6,056 nt of DNA, taken from positions 3,912 through 9,967 of the forward strand of contig JAAFJZ010000066.1 in assembly GCA_013298205.1 (NCBI GenBank), in the 5' to 3' direction. Source of the stretch: Cytophagales bacterium. Lineage in GTDB: Bacteria; Bacteroidota; Bacteroidia; Cytophagales; UBA9547. Position numbers and translations under genes: made by a program. This document shows positions 1 to 6,056 of the stretch, in pieces (position 1 is the first letter of the stretch; every line of letters starts with the position of its first letter). Below the pieces are notes generated by a model. The model ran no database searches. It saw only the letters and a program-made list of their open reading frames with translations, and had not been told where the DNA came from.

Positions 1-436
1 AAAAAAAACTATACGCTTGAATTAAACCTTTCTGTACACCTTCAATTAAAAATTTAGTAATTTCTCTATTAACTGAAAAGAAAGGTAAATTTTGCTTTTC
101 TCTAAGGTCAATTGCTCTAGTAATTGATTTGTGAAACATTATATCTGAGTTGTGAACTGGTCTAACGGAATAAGGATTAAAACCACTTTTTTCAACATCA
201 TCCAAAACCTTCATATCAGCCTCTTGTTTCAATCGTTCAGCTTCATTTTGAACTTTTTTAGCTTCTTCTTCAGCTGCTTTTTTATCATTAGCTAATTTAG
301 CTTTTGCGTCTTCTTCAACTTTAAGTCTTTCTTGTTCGGCTTTAGCAGCAGAAACTTTAGATTTCTTTTGAGCTAATACAGGTTGTACAATAAATGAAAG
401 TGAAACAAAAGATAATACTATAATTGACCTTAACAT
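1..436 (-). CDS. gldN: GldN/PorN, T9SS periplasmic ring component (3' end cut off by window edge)
   Basis: The ATG at 436-434 opens a frame that stays open for 145 codons to the left edge, so the gene is partial and lacks its C-terminal part. GldN/PorN is a periplasmic protein that with lipoprotein GldK/PorK builds the large ring under the outer membrane in the T9SS. Residues 1-22 look like a Sec signal peptide ending in VLA|Q. Residues 24-80 are rich in Ala, Lys and Glu and probably form a long charged helix or coiled coil. From about residue 86 the family core begins, with NPYSVRPV, then IDLREKQNLPFF (109-120) and NREITKFLIEGV (123-134), the recognisable GldN signature. It starts 11 bp after the gldM stop, in the usual K-L-M-N order, which supports co-translation. 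No Shine-Dalgarno is visible; the leader is almost pure A/T. Family assignment is firm; the helical insert is the only unusual part. Confidence 0.93.
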   Translation of the reverse strand, partial: MLRSIIVLSFVSLSFIVQPVLAQKKSKVSAAKAEQERLKVEEDAKAKLANDKKAAEEEAKKVQNEAERLKQEADMKVLDDVEKSGFNPYSVRPVHNSDIMFHKSITRAIDLREKQNLPFFSVNREITKFLIEGVQKGLIQAYSFF

Positions 437-447
437 ATCTAAAATTT

Positions 448-2064
448 TTAGTTTAGAGGAATATTTTTTATGATTGTACCCAATGAAACGTTTTCTATTT
501 CACCTTTAAAATTCATTCTTTTTACAGATTTAACTTCAATAACAATCCTATCTCCTTCTTGAGCTTTTGCTCTAAAGTCTGAAAAGCTACCAAGTTCTGT
601 TGAGAAATTTTTAGTAGATACAGGTCTTTTACCTCTAACTAATATTGCTTCCCATTCTGTAACTTTATATCTGGCATCATTTGGTAGAAAGTTGGCAAAA
701 CTTTCATCAGGAATAGCTCTGATAGTAATTGCACTAGGTCCAGGAGAGGCTAAACCTCTTTTTTCGTCTACTGGTTTACCACCATCAAGAGCAACTATCT
801 GTGGTTTAGGAATCAATCTAACTTTAAATTTTTCTTCACCTATAAAGTTTCCATTACTGCTTATTTTCAAACCAACCTCAGGAGAAGTAGGCACAAGTGT
901 AACATAACCTTTTTTAGCACCTTTTATGGCTGTAGCTCCAGAAGCAACAAAGTTAGGATCGTACAAAGCTCCTAATGCAGGAACTTGTACATTTAACTCA
1001 TTTCCACAATTTTTATATAAAGCAGAAACAGAAGCCGATTGAACTTGAATTACTGGTTTTGCAACAACATAATCAGCATCAATGATAAACGTTGTATCTT
1101 TACCCTTATTTTTGAAAGTGATTGAACCTTTCCATTTCTTTTTACAATTACCTTCATTATCATAAGAACCACCAGTGGCTGTAAATTCAACTTTACCTTT
1201 ACCATCAGCAGAAACTACCAAAGGGCTACCATCTCTTGACATAGTTGGTTTAATCGCTGAAGAAGAAGCAGCAAGAAATAAGTCAGCAACATATTTTGTA
1301 CCGGCTGCTACTACTCTAGAGTCAGCTCTATACATGGCAAATATATTATCAAACTTGATATCGCCTGCACCAATTGCAGTTTGAAGAATTGCAAGAGCAT
1401 CTGTTTCATGTTTTAAACATTCTGCTTCAATATTACTTAATGAAGCCATAGCTGCAACCATTGGAGTTTGGCCAAAATTTAATTCAGCAAAATCCTTTTT
1501 CCTTTGATCAGATGTTTTAGAAATTCTTTCATCATCTTTGGCATCTAGAGCCAAATGAGGAAATACTTTAGCTCCATCTACACCTTTGACTGCTACAGTA
1601 AGTTCATCACAAAAAGCATTGATTTTGTTTTTTAATTCATAACCTTTTCCCTTGTGAGATCCTTCAGCACCAATCATCAAGATTTCGATTTTTGTTTCTT
1701 CTTTAGCACCTTTGTACATACTACCTGGTCCATCTTCATATCCTTCAGTAAGGGTAATGATTTCATTTCTAAGGTCTTCTAAATGCTTTTTTAAAGCAGA
1801 TGAATGCTCTCTGATTTTTTTAGCTTTTTCAAGTACTACAACATCAGCAACTTTATTACCTGCATCCTGAATTGTTTTTTCAATAGACTTTTGAACTTTT
1901 AAGTTATTTTTGTTAGCCGCCTCATTAGCTAGTTTCAAACTATCATCAAGAAATTTGAATTTCTCAAGAATTGCTGAACTTACTTGAAGGGCTAGCAAAG
2001 CCAAGAGTACTAGGTACATCATACCTATTAACTTTTGTCTTGGCGTTTCTTTACCACCTGCCAT
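448..2064 (-). CDS. gldM: GldM/PorM, T9SS inner-membrane motor and periplasm-spanning protein
   Basis: This is a complete 538-residue protein, close to the usual GldM length of just over 500. GldM/PorM is anchored in the inner membrane, forms the motor with GldL, and sends a long dimeric periplasmic shaft to the GldK-GldN ring. The N-terminus MAGGKETPRQKLIGMMYLVL is the canonical family start, with a single membrane helix at about 11-30. Arg9 matches the conserved Arg near the GldL glutamate in the known motor structures. Residues about 36-230 are the mostly helical first periplasmic domain, ending in FGQTPMVAAMASLSNIEAE (197-215). Residues about 240-538 are beta-rich and correspond to the remaining periplasmic domains, with YRADSRVVAAGTKYV (245-259) at the transition and GDRIVIEVKSVKR (504-516) near the end. 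Four cysteines occur (152, 216, 307, 353); 307 and 353 lie in the beta-rich part and could pair, which is inference. It follows gldL by 46 bp and precedes gldN by 11 bp. Confidence 0.97.
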   Translation of the reverse strand: MAGGKETPRQKLIGMMYLVLLALLALQVSSAILEKFKFLDDSLKLANEAANKNNLKVQKSIEKTIQDAGNKVADVVVLEKAKKIREHSSALKKHLEDLRNEIITLTEGYEDGPGSMYKGAKEETKIEILMIGAEGSHKGKGYELKNKINAFCDELTVAVKGVDGAKVFPHLALDAKDDERISKTSDQRKKDFAELNFGQTPMVAAMASLSNIEAECLKHETDALAILQTAIGAGDIKFDNIFAMYRADSRVVAAGTKYVADLFLAASSSAIKPTMSRDGSPLVVSADGKGKVEFTATGGSYDNEGNCKKKWKGSITFKNKGKDTTFIIDADYVVAKPVIQVQSASVSALYKNCGNELNVQVPALGALYDPNFVASGATAIKGAKKGYVTLVPTSPEVGLKISSNGNFIGEEKFKVRLIPKPQIVALDGGKPVDEKRGLASPGPSAITIRAIPDESFANFLPNDARYKVTEWEAILVRGKRPVSTKNFSTELGSFSDFRAKAQEGDRIVIEVKSVKRMNFKGEIENVSLGTIIKNIPLN

Positions 2065-2110
2065 TTTTTATATATTTTAAAATTTATGAATGTTTGAATT
2101 TATTGAATAA

Positions 2111-2929
2111 TTAACCTTTCATTGCAGTCAACATGTTACCATAAACACCGTTGAGTGAAGTTAAGTTTCCAGTTAATCTTGACATTTCAGATTTGAATTG
2201 TCCAGCATCTTTGCTAGCATCAGACATACTTTCCATAGCTGAACTTAAATTACCATAGAATTTATTCATCGCTTTTAAGTGATTATTTGCGTCTTGTAAT
2301 TCCATTTCATAAACAGCATTTAATGCACCTAAATTTTTTGTAATCCCTTGGATTTGAGAATGATACTCTTTTGCTGCTCCTGCTGCATTAGACATTTCAG
2401 ACATTGAAGAAATTGTAGAAGCATATGATTTGTTCATTTCTCCTAGTGCTTTTGAAGCAGACTTAACGTTATCTGCATATTCAGTAGTAGCAACAGTAGC
2501 TTTAGTTATATCTCCCATTTTATCAACATTAGAAGATAATGCAGTAAAACTTCCAGCTAATTTAGAAATAGAATCTTGAGACAAACCGGCACTATCTAAC
2601 ATTGAGTCTAAAGTTTTGGTTAAATTTTTACCGCTTGCTTTTTCAGATTCAGCAATATGGTCAGACTCTTCATCTAAGCCTAATTCAGGATACACTAGTG
2701 TCCAATCTGGTTCTGTAGGTTGAGGAGCAAAAGCAAATAATAAGAAAAGTACAGCCTCAGTTCCAAGACCAACAATAAGCATCGGACCAGCACCAGTCCA
2801 GTGCATGATTTTAAATAATGCTCCAACGATTACGACAGATGCACCCACACCAGTAATAATAGGTGCGATTTTGCTGTAAAATTTGTCGAGTCCAGTTTGT
2901 TCGTGTGCTGTGCGATAAGAAATGCTCAT
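2111..2929 (-). CDS. gldL: GldL/PorL, T9SS and gliding proton-motor stator-like protein
   Basis: This is a complete 272-residue protein. GldL/PorL forms an inner-membrane pentamer around two GldM helices and converts proton flow into motion or secretion energy. Two membrane helices lie at about 22-42 and 48-67. The first ends in GALFKIMHW with Lys40 and His43; the second carries Glu58 in GLGTEAVLF. These align with Lys27, His30 and Glu49 of Flavobacterium johnsoniae GldL, the charged residues implicated in proton transfer. The loop between the helices is about four residues shorter than in that protein. The family signature DWTLVYPEL follows at 75-83. Residues about 100-272 form a Ser/Ala/Met-rich cytoplasmic helical domain containing an internal repeat (residues 165-211 and 221-267, listed separately). 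The ending GVYGNMLTAM is usual for the family as I recall it. The gene sits 64 bp after gldK and 46 bp before gldM, with no promoter or terminator apparent in either gap. The start has only an A-rich leader. Confidence 0.97.
   Translation of the reverse strand: MSISYRTAHEQTGLDKFYSKIAPIITGVGASVVIVGALFKIMHWTGAGPMLIVGLGTEAVLFLLFAFAPQPTEPDWTLVYPELGLDEESDHIAESEKASGKNLTKTLDSMLDSAGLSQDSISKLAGSFTALSSNVDKMGDITKATVATTEYADNVKSASKALGEMNKSYASTISSMSEMSNAAGAAKEYHSQIQGITKNLGALNAVYEMELQDANNHLKAMNKFYGNLSSAMESMSDASKDAGQFKSEMSRLTGNLTSLNGVYGNMLTAMKG
2129..2437 (-). repeat. Two-copy 56-residue internal repeat in the GldL cytoplasmic domain
   Basis: Residues 165-211 and 221-267 of GldL align without gaps over 47 positions with about 19 identities. 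Both copies start with MNKxY and end with LNxVYxxxL. The xNxxY motif recurs at residues 165, 203, 221 and 259, with spacings of 38, 18 and 38, giving a 56-residue period. A shorter related stretch at 151-169 (YADNV to MNKSY) resembles the second half of a copy. The DNA copies have diverged, so this is an old protein-level duplication rather than a recent tandem repeat. Confidence 0.7.
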
Positions 2930-2993
2930 AGTTTTTAAATGTTTAAATTGTAAAGGAATTAAGTTATTTGATTGTGAATTGTTTAAGATAAAA

Positions 2994-4019
2994 TTAAAAT
3001 TCTGCTCCAGATGACCTACCTAAATAGGTAACTACAGTTCTAAAACCAACATATGATTTGGTAGTGTCTCTGTATTCGTAAGATCTAGTACCAAGCTCTA
3101 GATAATAAGCAACATCTTTCCAAGAACCTCCACGAATAACTTTTCGAGTTTCGTTATCATCGTAATAAGTGGGGTTCAAATCCCAAACTACTGGAACAGA
3201 GGCATCAAAAAAAGCATCTTCACACCATTCAGCAACATTGCCAGACATATCAAATAAACCATAATCATTAGAAAAATAAGATGCTACTGGAGAAGTATAC
3301 ATAAAACCATCATCATAGTAGTTACCTCTGCCAGGCTTAAAATTAGCAAGCATACAACCCTTAGCATTTCTAACATAAGGATTTCCCCAAGGATACTTAG
3401 CCATATCTCTACCACCTCTACCAGCATATTCCCATTCTGCTTCAGATGGCAATCTAAAGTTAGGCATTTTAAATAAGCCTTGTGATGCTCTGTAAGTATT
3501 AAGGAAATTAGTTCTCCACTCACAAAATTTTCTAGCAGCAAACCAATCTACACCAACAACAGGGTAGTCGTCAAAAGCAGGATGAGAATAATAATATTCC
3601 ATCATTGGATCTCCCATGTGATGTGTAAAATCTTTCATCCAAACAGCAGTATCAGGATATAACTCTCTCATAACATATTCTTCGCCTAAAGCCTCGAGCG
3701 AGTCTGTCATTATAGCTAATACAAACTGACGATATTCATTGTTAGTTATTTCGGTATCATCCATGTAGAAACCACCAATGGTAATTTGCTTATTCATGTT
3801 GATTTGGGTAGCTGGAACATCTTCATCAGACTGCCCCATGTGAAAAGTACCTGAAGGGCATACAACCATACCATAAGGAATTGTTTGTACCCAACCTTCA
3901 CGATCTGGAACTCCTAGTAGTTCTCCACCTAAATCTTGTTTGCCACTTTTACAAGACAATACAAAAATACCCGCTACAATGAGTGAGACTACTTTAATTG
4001 GGAAAATTGATTTTATCAT
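2994..4019 (-). CDS. gldK: GldK/PorK, T9SS outer-membrane-associated lipoprotein of the FGE-sulfatase fold
   Basis: I choose the ATG at 4019 (341 residues). An in-frame TTG at 4070 would add 17 residues before the signal peptide, but it is part of the promoter -7 element and would not be transcribed. Residues 1-23 form a lipoprotein signal with lipobox VLSC and Cys23 as the lipidated residue. The mature protein has the formylglycine-generating-enzyme-like (SUMF1) fold: GGFYMDDTEITNNEYRQF (82-99), DYPVVGVDWFAARKFCEW (151-168), FRLPSEAEWEYAGRGG (188-203), YGLFDMSGNVAEW (253-265) and VIRGGSWKDVAYYL (294-307) to YVGFRTV (323-329). The C-terminal segment that carries the paired catalytic cysteines in true FGEs has none here, so it is structural rather than enzymatic, as known for GldK. 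With GldN it builds the periplasmic ring below the outer membrane. It heads the gldKLMN cluster behind its own promoter. The leader has no clear Shine-Dalgarno. It is shorter than Porphyromonas PorK but keeps the core motifs. Confidence 0.96.
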   Translation of the reverse strand: MIKSIFPIKVVSLIVAGIFVLSCKSGKQDLGGELLGVPDREGWVQTIPYGMVVCPSGTFHMGQSDEDVPATQINMNKQITIGGFYMDDTEITNNEYRQFVLAIMTDSLEALGEEYVMRELYPDTAVWMKDFTHHMGDPMMEYYYSHPAFDDYPVVGVDWFAARKFCEWRTNFLNTYRASQGLFKMPNFRLPSEAEWEYAGRGGRDMAKYPWGNPYVRNAKGCMLANFKPGRGNYYDDGFMYTSPVASYFSNDYGLFDMSGNVAEWCEDAFFDASVPVVWDLNPTYYDDNETRKVIRGGSWKDVAYYLELGTRSYEYRDTTKSYVGFRTVVTYLGRSSGAEF

Positions 4020-4067
4020 AAGTTTCTTAATACGGTTCGTTGAATATAAGTAAACGAAATTATTACA

Positions 4068-4098
4068 CAAATATATTATAATTTTTAATTAATACAAA
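4068..4098 (-). promoter_or_regulatory. Bacteroidota-type promoter for gldKLMN
   Basis: On the minus strand, TTTG (4098-4095) is followed by a 19-nt spacer and TATATTTG (4075-4068). This is an exact fit to the Bacteroidota housekeeping consensus of TTTG near -33 and TAnnTTTG near -7. The start of transcription would fall at about 4061-4064, giving a leader of about 40-45 nt before the gldK ATG. The element lies in the 121-bp gap between the porP stop and gldK, the largest gap within the gene cluster, where a new transcription unit would be expected. The last three bases of the -7 element form the TTG at 4070. Confidence 0.72.
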
Positions 4099-4140
4099 AT
4101 GTTTTTAATTTAATTTATGTGGTTTTGTTAATAATAAATA

Positions 4141-5151
4141 TTAAAATACAAATCTTGGAGTTTTGATTGGTGTTAATTTTGAGGCATAATTACTTAACAA
4201 TGAATAACTTAACATAATTTCATGGGAAGTTAAAGCTTTGGGATTTGGAGTAAAGATTGAAAAATCTATACTATATCCAAATTTCAAAGTATTGTTGAGA
4301 ATACTCAGTCCTAAACAAGCTGTTATAGCATCGTTAAGTCTATAAGTACTTCCAAGCCAAAATTTATCTTCTTTAAAATAAATTAAACCACCAACATCAA
4401 AAGACAAAGAACTAAAGTTCGTTTTTAAGACTCCTACGGGAGCTATCTTAAAATAGTTTTCATTATCTTTAAAAAAATAACCTCCTACAAAATTTAAAAC
4501 TGGTTTTATTTGTGTGGAAGGTAAACTTTCTGGTTTTAAAACTGTTGCCAACATTTGGCTTGAGCTTATACCTAAAAATCCATTTGCGTGGTTTAACCAA
4601 ACTCCCAATTGCAATTCTGGAACCAAACTTGTAGATAATTGATTTAATCTTTGATATACTGGATCTTTATCTATTGATACTGTAGTTCGCCACATACTTG
4701 AATTGACGCTTTGAGATAAAAAACCTAATCCTGCACCAAAACCAACTGTATAATCTGAAACTTGAAAATGATAACTATATGTTCCTTTTAAGATGATTGT
4801 ATTTACTGGGCCAATCACATCATTAACAATAGACCCTCCTATTCCTCCTTTTAATGCTGGAAGAGGAGTATTAAAGTGTAAAGTCTGTGTGTGTATTCCA
4901 ATATTTGCATCTGCAGGATTTGAAGATTGATTACCCAACCATTGTGAGCGATGAAGAAAGCTAAATCTTGTCAAACCTTCAATACCGGAATATGCAGGAT
5001 TTATATTTTGATAATTAAAATTAAATTGACTAAAAAAACTAATTTGATCTGAAAGAGAATAATTTTGAGCTATTAATTCTTTTGAATAAACTAAAAGTTG
5101 AAGAGCAACAAAAAATATAGTTTTAGTTTTAAACTTAATTTTAGCTTGCAT
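4141..5151 (-). CDS. PorP/SprF family T9SS outer-membrane protein
   Basis: This is a complete 336-residue protein of the PorP/SprF family, predicted outer-membrane beta-barrels that work with the T9SS. Some members bind secreted adhesins or anchor the machinery, and different members serve different cargo. Residues 1-28 are a signal peptide with likely cleavage at LIA|Q. The mature N-terminus carries the family hallmarks QFNFNYQNINPAYSG (42-56) and RSQWLG (68-73). The rest alternates short amphipathic strands with loops, ending in SHEIMLSYSL (309-318) and a terminal PRFVF, typical of barrels recognised by the BAM complex. It starts 9 bp after the hemD stop, so the two are probably co-transcribed. 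Its position directly before gldK matches porP ahead of porKLMN in Porphyromonas gingivalis. I cannot tell from sequence alone whether it is the porP orthologue or an adhesin-specific SprF paralogue, so no symbol is given. The family call is secure. Confidence 0.92.
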   Translation of the reverse strand: MQAKIKFKTKTIFFVALQLLVYSKELIAQNYSLSDQISFFSQFNFNYQNINPAYSGIEGLTRFSFLHRSQWLGNQSSNPADANIGIHTQTLHFNTPLPALKGGIGGSIVNDVIGPVNTIILKGTYSYHFQVSDYTVGFGAGLGFLSQSVNSSMWRTTVSIDKDPVYQRLNQLSTSLVPELQLGVWLNHANGFLGISSSQMLATVLKPESLPSTQIKPVLNFVGGYFFKDNENYFKIAPVGVLKTNFSSLSFDVGGLIYFKEDKFWLGSTYRLNDAITACLGLSILNNTLKFGYSIDFSIFTPNPKALTSHEIMLSYSLLSNYASKLTPIKTPRFVF

Positions 5152-5160
5152 ACATTTTAG

Positions 5161-5955
5161 CTAATTCTCTATTTTTTTTAGATAAACTTCTATTGCGCCA
5201 GCCATTGATGGAGCATTTGGAATAGGAGCTTCTATATCTAATATTAGGCCTGCTTCTTTTACTGCTCTTGAAGTAGTAGGGCCAAATGCGGCAATTCTTG
5301 TGTCTTTTTGAACATATTCAGGAAAATTTTCTAATAAAGATGTTACTCCTGAAGGGCTAAAGAAAGCTAATAAATCATAAGAATGAATATCTAAATTAGT
5401 TACGTTACTTGATACAGTTTTATAAATTACAGCCTCAGTGAAAGTAAATTCATTAGATCTTAAAAAAACAGGTAATTCATCATTTCTTATATTTGAACAA
5501 GGGAAGAGGAATTTCTCGGCTTTGTGTTTTTTTAATATTTCAAATAAATCTGATGCAGTTTTTTCACCAGTAAAAATTTTTCTCTTTCTAATTGTGATAT
5601 ACTTCTGTAAATAATTTGCAGTTTGCTCTGAAACACAAAAATATTTCATTTCTGGAGGCATCTCCAATTTAGCTTCTGAGCAAAGCTTAAAAAAATGATC
5701 TACCGCATTTCTACTTGTTAGAATAATTGCAGAATGATCTAAAATTTCAATTTTTTGTTTTCTAAATTCTTTATAATCTAAAAAATCTATTTTAATGAAC
5801 GCGGAAAAATCAATGTGAATATTATATTTTCCCGCCATTGTGAAAAATGGTGATTTTTCGTCTGTAGGTCTCGACTGGGTTATTAGAATTTTGGATACTT
5901 TACTATCTCTTTTAATATTATCTGGTAAAATTTCGGCTGCTTGAGTATTTTTCAT
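5161..5955 (-). CDS. hemD: Uroporphyrinogen-III synthase
   Basis: This is a complete 264-residue cytoplasmic enzyme that cyclises hydroxymethylbilane to uroporphyrinogen III, inverting ring D, in heme and other tetrapyrrole synthesis. The family has low overall conservation, but this reads as the Bacteroidota form. The visible motifs are ILITQSRPTDEKSPFF (23-38), IILTSRNAVDHFF (77-89), KYFCVSEQTANYLQKY (104-119), EKFLFPCSN (147-155), AVIYKTVSS (175-183), FFSPSGVTSLLENFP (198-212) and IAAFGPTTSRAVKEAG (221-236). Tyr178 sits where the family has its one conserved, functionally important tyrosine. The two-lobe pattern is evident, with one lobe around 23-60 plus the C-terminus and the other around 75-200. 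The first ~18 residues (MKNTQAAEIL...) precede the core and may be a flexible extension; there is no better downstream ATG before the core strand. The gene is followed after 9 bp by the porP/sprF gene. Its leader has a -7-like element and a hairpin next to the start codon. Confidence 0.93.
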   Translation of the reverse strand: MKNTQAAEILPDNIKRDSKVSKILITQSRPTDEKSPFFTMAGKYNIHIDFSAFIKIDFLDYKEFRKQKIEILDHSAIILTSRNAVDHFFKLCSEAKLEMPPEMKYFCVSEQTANYLQKYITIRKRKIFTGEKTASDLFEILKKHKAEKFLFPCSNIRNDELPVFLRSNEFTFTEAVIYKTVSSNVTNLDIHSYDLLAFFSPSGVTSLLENFPEYVQKDTRIAAFGPTTSRAVKEAGLILDIEAPIPNAPSMAGAIEVYLKKIEN

Positions 5956-5962
5956 GGTATTT

Positions 5963-5989
5963 GTTCTAGGTTTAAAAGACCTAAAGAAC
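5963..5989 (-). promoter_or_regulatory. Hairpin in the hemD leader next to the start codon
   Basis: Read on the minus strand, GTTCT-(TT bulge)-AGGT pairs with ACCT-AGAAC across a seven-base loop, giving nine base pairs with one two-base bulge. It ends seven bases before the hemD ATG, so in the mRNA it would occupy the ribosome landing site. There is no following U-run, so it is not a typical terminator. A role in translation control of hemD is possible but unproven; a short stem in AT-rich DNA can also arise by chance. Confidence 0.4.
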
Positions 5990-6033
5990 TTTGTGTTTTA
6001 TACAAAATAGCAAGAGGTATTATTTCCAAGACG

Positions 6034-6041
6034 CAAATATA
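6034..6041 (-). promoter_or_regulatory. Candidate -7 element for hemD
   Basis: TATATTTG on the minus strand matches TAnnTTTG, the same octamer as in the gldK promoter. At the usual 19-nt spacing, the partner TTTG would lie at about 6061-6064, just beyond the right edge, so it cannot be checked. If real, transcription starts near 6027-6030 and the hemD leader is about 70 nt, including the hairpin near the ATG. Confidence 0.42.
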
Positions 6042-6056
6042 TGAAATAACATAATA

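Noticed and set aside
692..907. Plus-strand open frame of 71 codons
   Set aside because: It lies wholly antisense within gldM, has no leader signal and no recognisable protein features; it is a by-product of the gldM codons.
1175..1384. Plus-strand open frame of 69 codons
   Set aside because: It is antisense to the conserved middle of gldM and shows no independent signal for a gene.
3284..3541. Minus-strand open frame of 85 codons
   Set aside because: It is an alternative frame inside the conserved FGE-like core of gldK, and its Leu-rich product does not resemble a real membrane protein.
4020..4140. Possible terminator after the porP/sprF gene
   Set aside because: The gap is very AT-rich with several A/T-only self-complementary stretches, but no GC-containing stem followed by a U-run; the promoter is the only supported signal.
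5149..5155. Second ATG two codons' reach upstream of the porP/sprF start (ATGTATG)
   Set aside because: The ATG at 5155 is in another frame and stops after four codons, so the ATG at 5151 is the start.
1..6056. CRISPR arrays, tRNA or rRNA genes, insertion sequences, attachment sites
   Set aside because: No spaced direct repeats, cloverleaf-like sequences, transposase fragments or terminal inverted repeats were seen; the window is almost fully coding with a conserved gene order.

Overview
This window is a core type IX secretion system (T9SS) and gliding-motility locus from a member of the Bacteroidota. The DNA is AT-rich (roughly two-thirds A+T by eye). None of the six start codons has a convincing Shine-Dalgarno sequence. 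Two leaders carry the TAnnTTTG -7 element typical of Bacteroidota. All genes are homologous to families confined to or typical of this phylum. The shorter GldK and GldN forms and overall style suggest a marine or uncultured Flavobacteriales-like lineage, but that placement is inference.

All genes lie on the minus strand, so transcription runs from the right edge to the left: hemD (5955-5161), a porP/sprF-family outer-membrane protein (5151-4141), gldK (4019-2994), gldL (2929-2111), gldM (2064-448) and the first 145 codons of gldN (436 to the left edge, truncated). hemD and porP are 9 bp apart. A 121-bp gap before gldK holds a near-perfect Bacteroidota promoter (TTTG, 19-nt spacer, TATATTTG). 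The gaps within gldKLMN are 64, 46 and 11 bp, with no promoter or terminator seen. This suggests a hemD-porP unit followed by a gldKLMN operon with its own promoter, possibly also reached by read-through.

Functionally, GldL and GldM form the proton-driven inner-membrane motor. The Lys and His of the first GldL helix, the Glu of the second, and Arg9 of GldM are all present. GldK (lipoprotein) and GldN (periplasmic) form the ring-like complex under the outer membrane that couples to the periplasmic part of GldM. PorP/SprF-family proteins are outer-membrane barrels that work with this machinery. HemD closes the tetrapyrrole ring in heme synthesis and has no evident mechanistic role in secretion.

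I do not see a wholly undescribed system here. The points most worth a second look are the gldK promoter, which overlaps a spurious upstream TTG start; a 56-residue internal repeat in the GldL cytoplasmic domain; a charged Ala/Lys/Glu-rich helical insert in GldN; and a hairpin directly in front of the hemD start codon.
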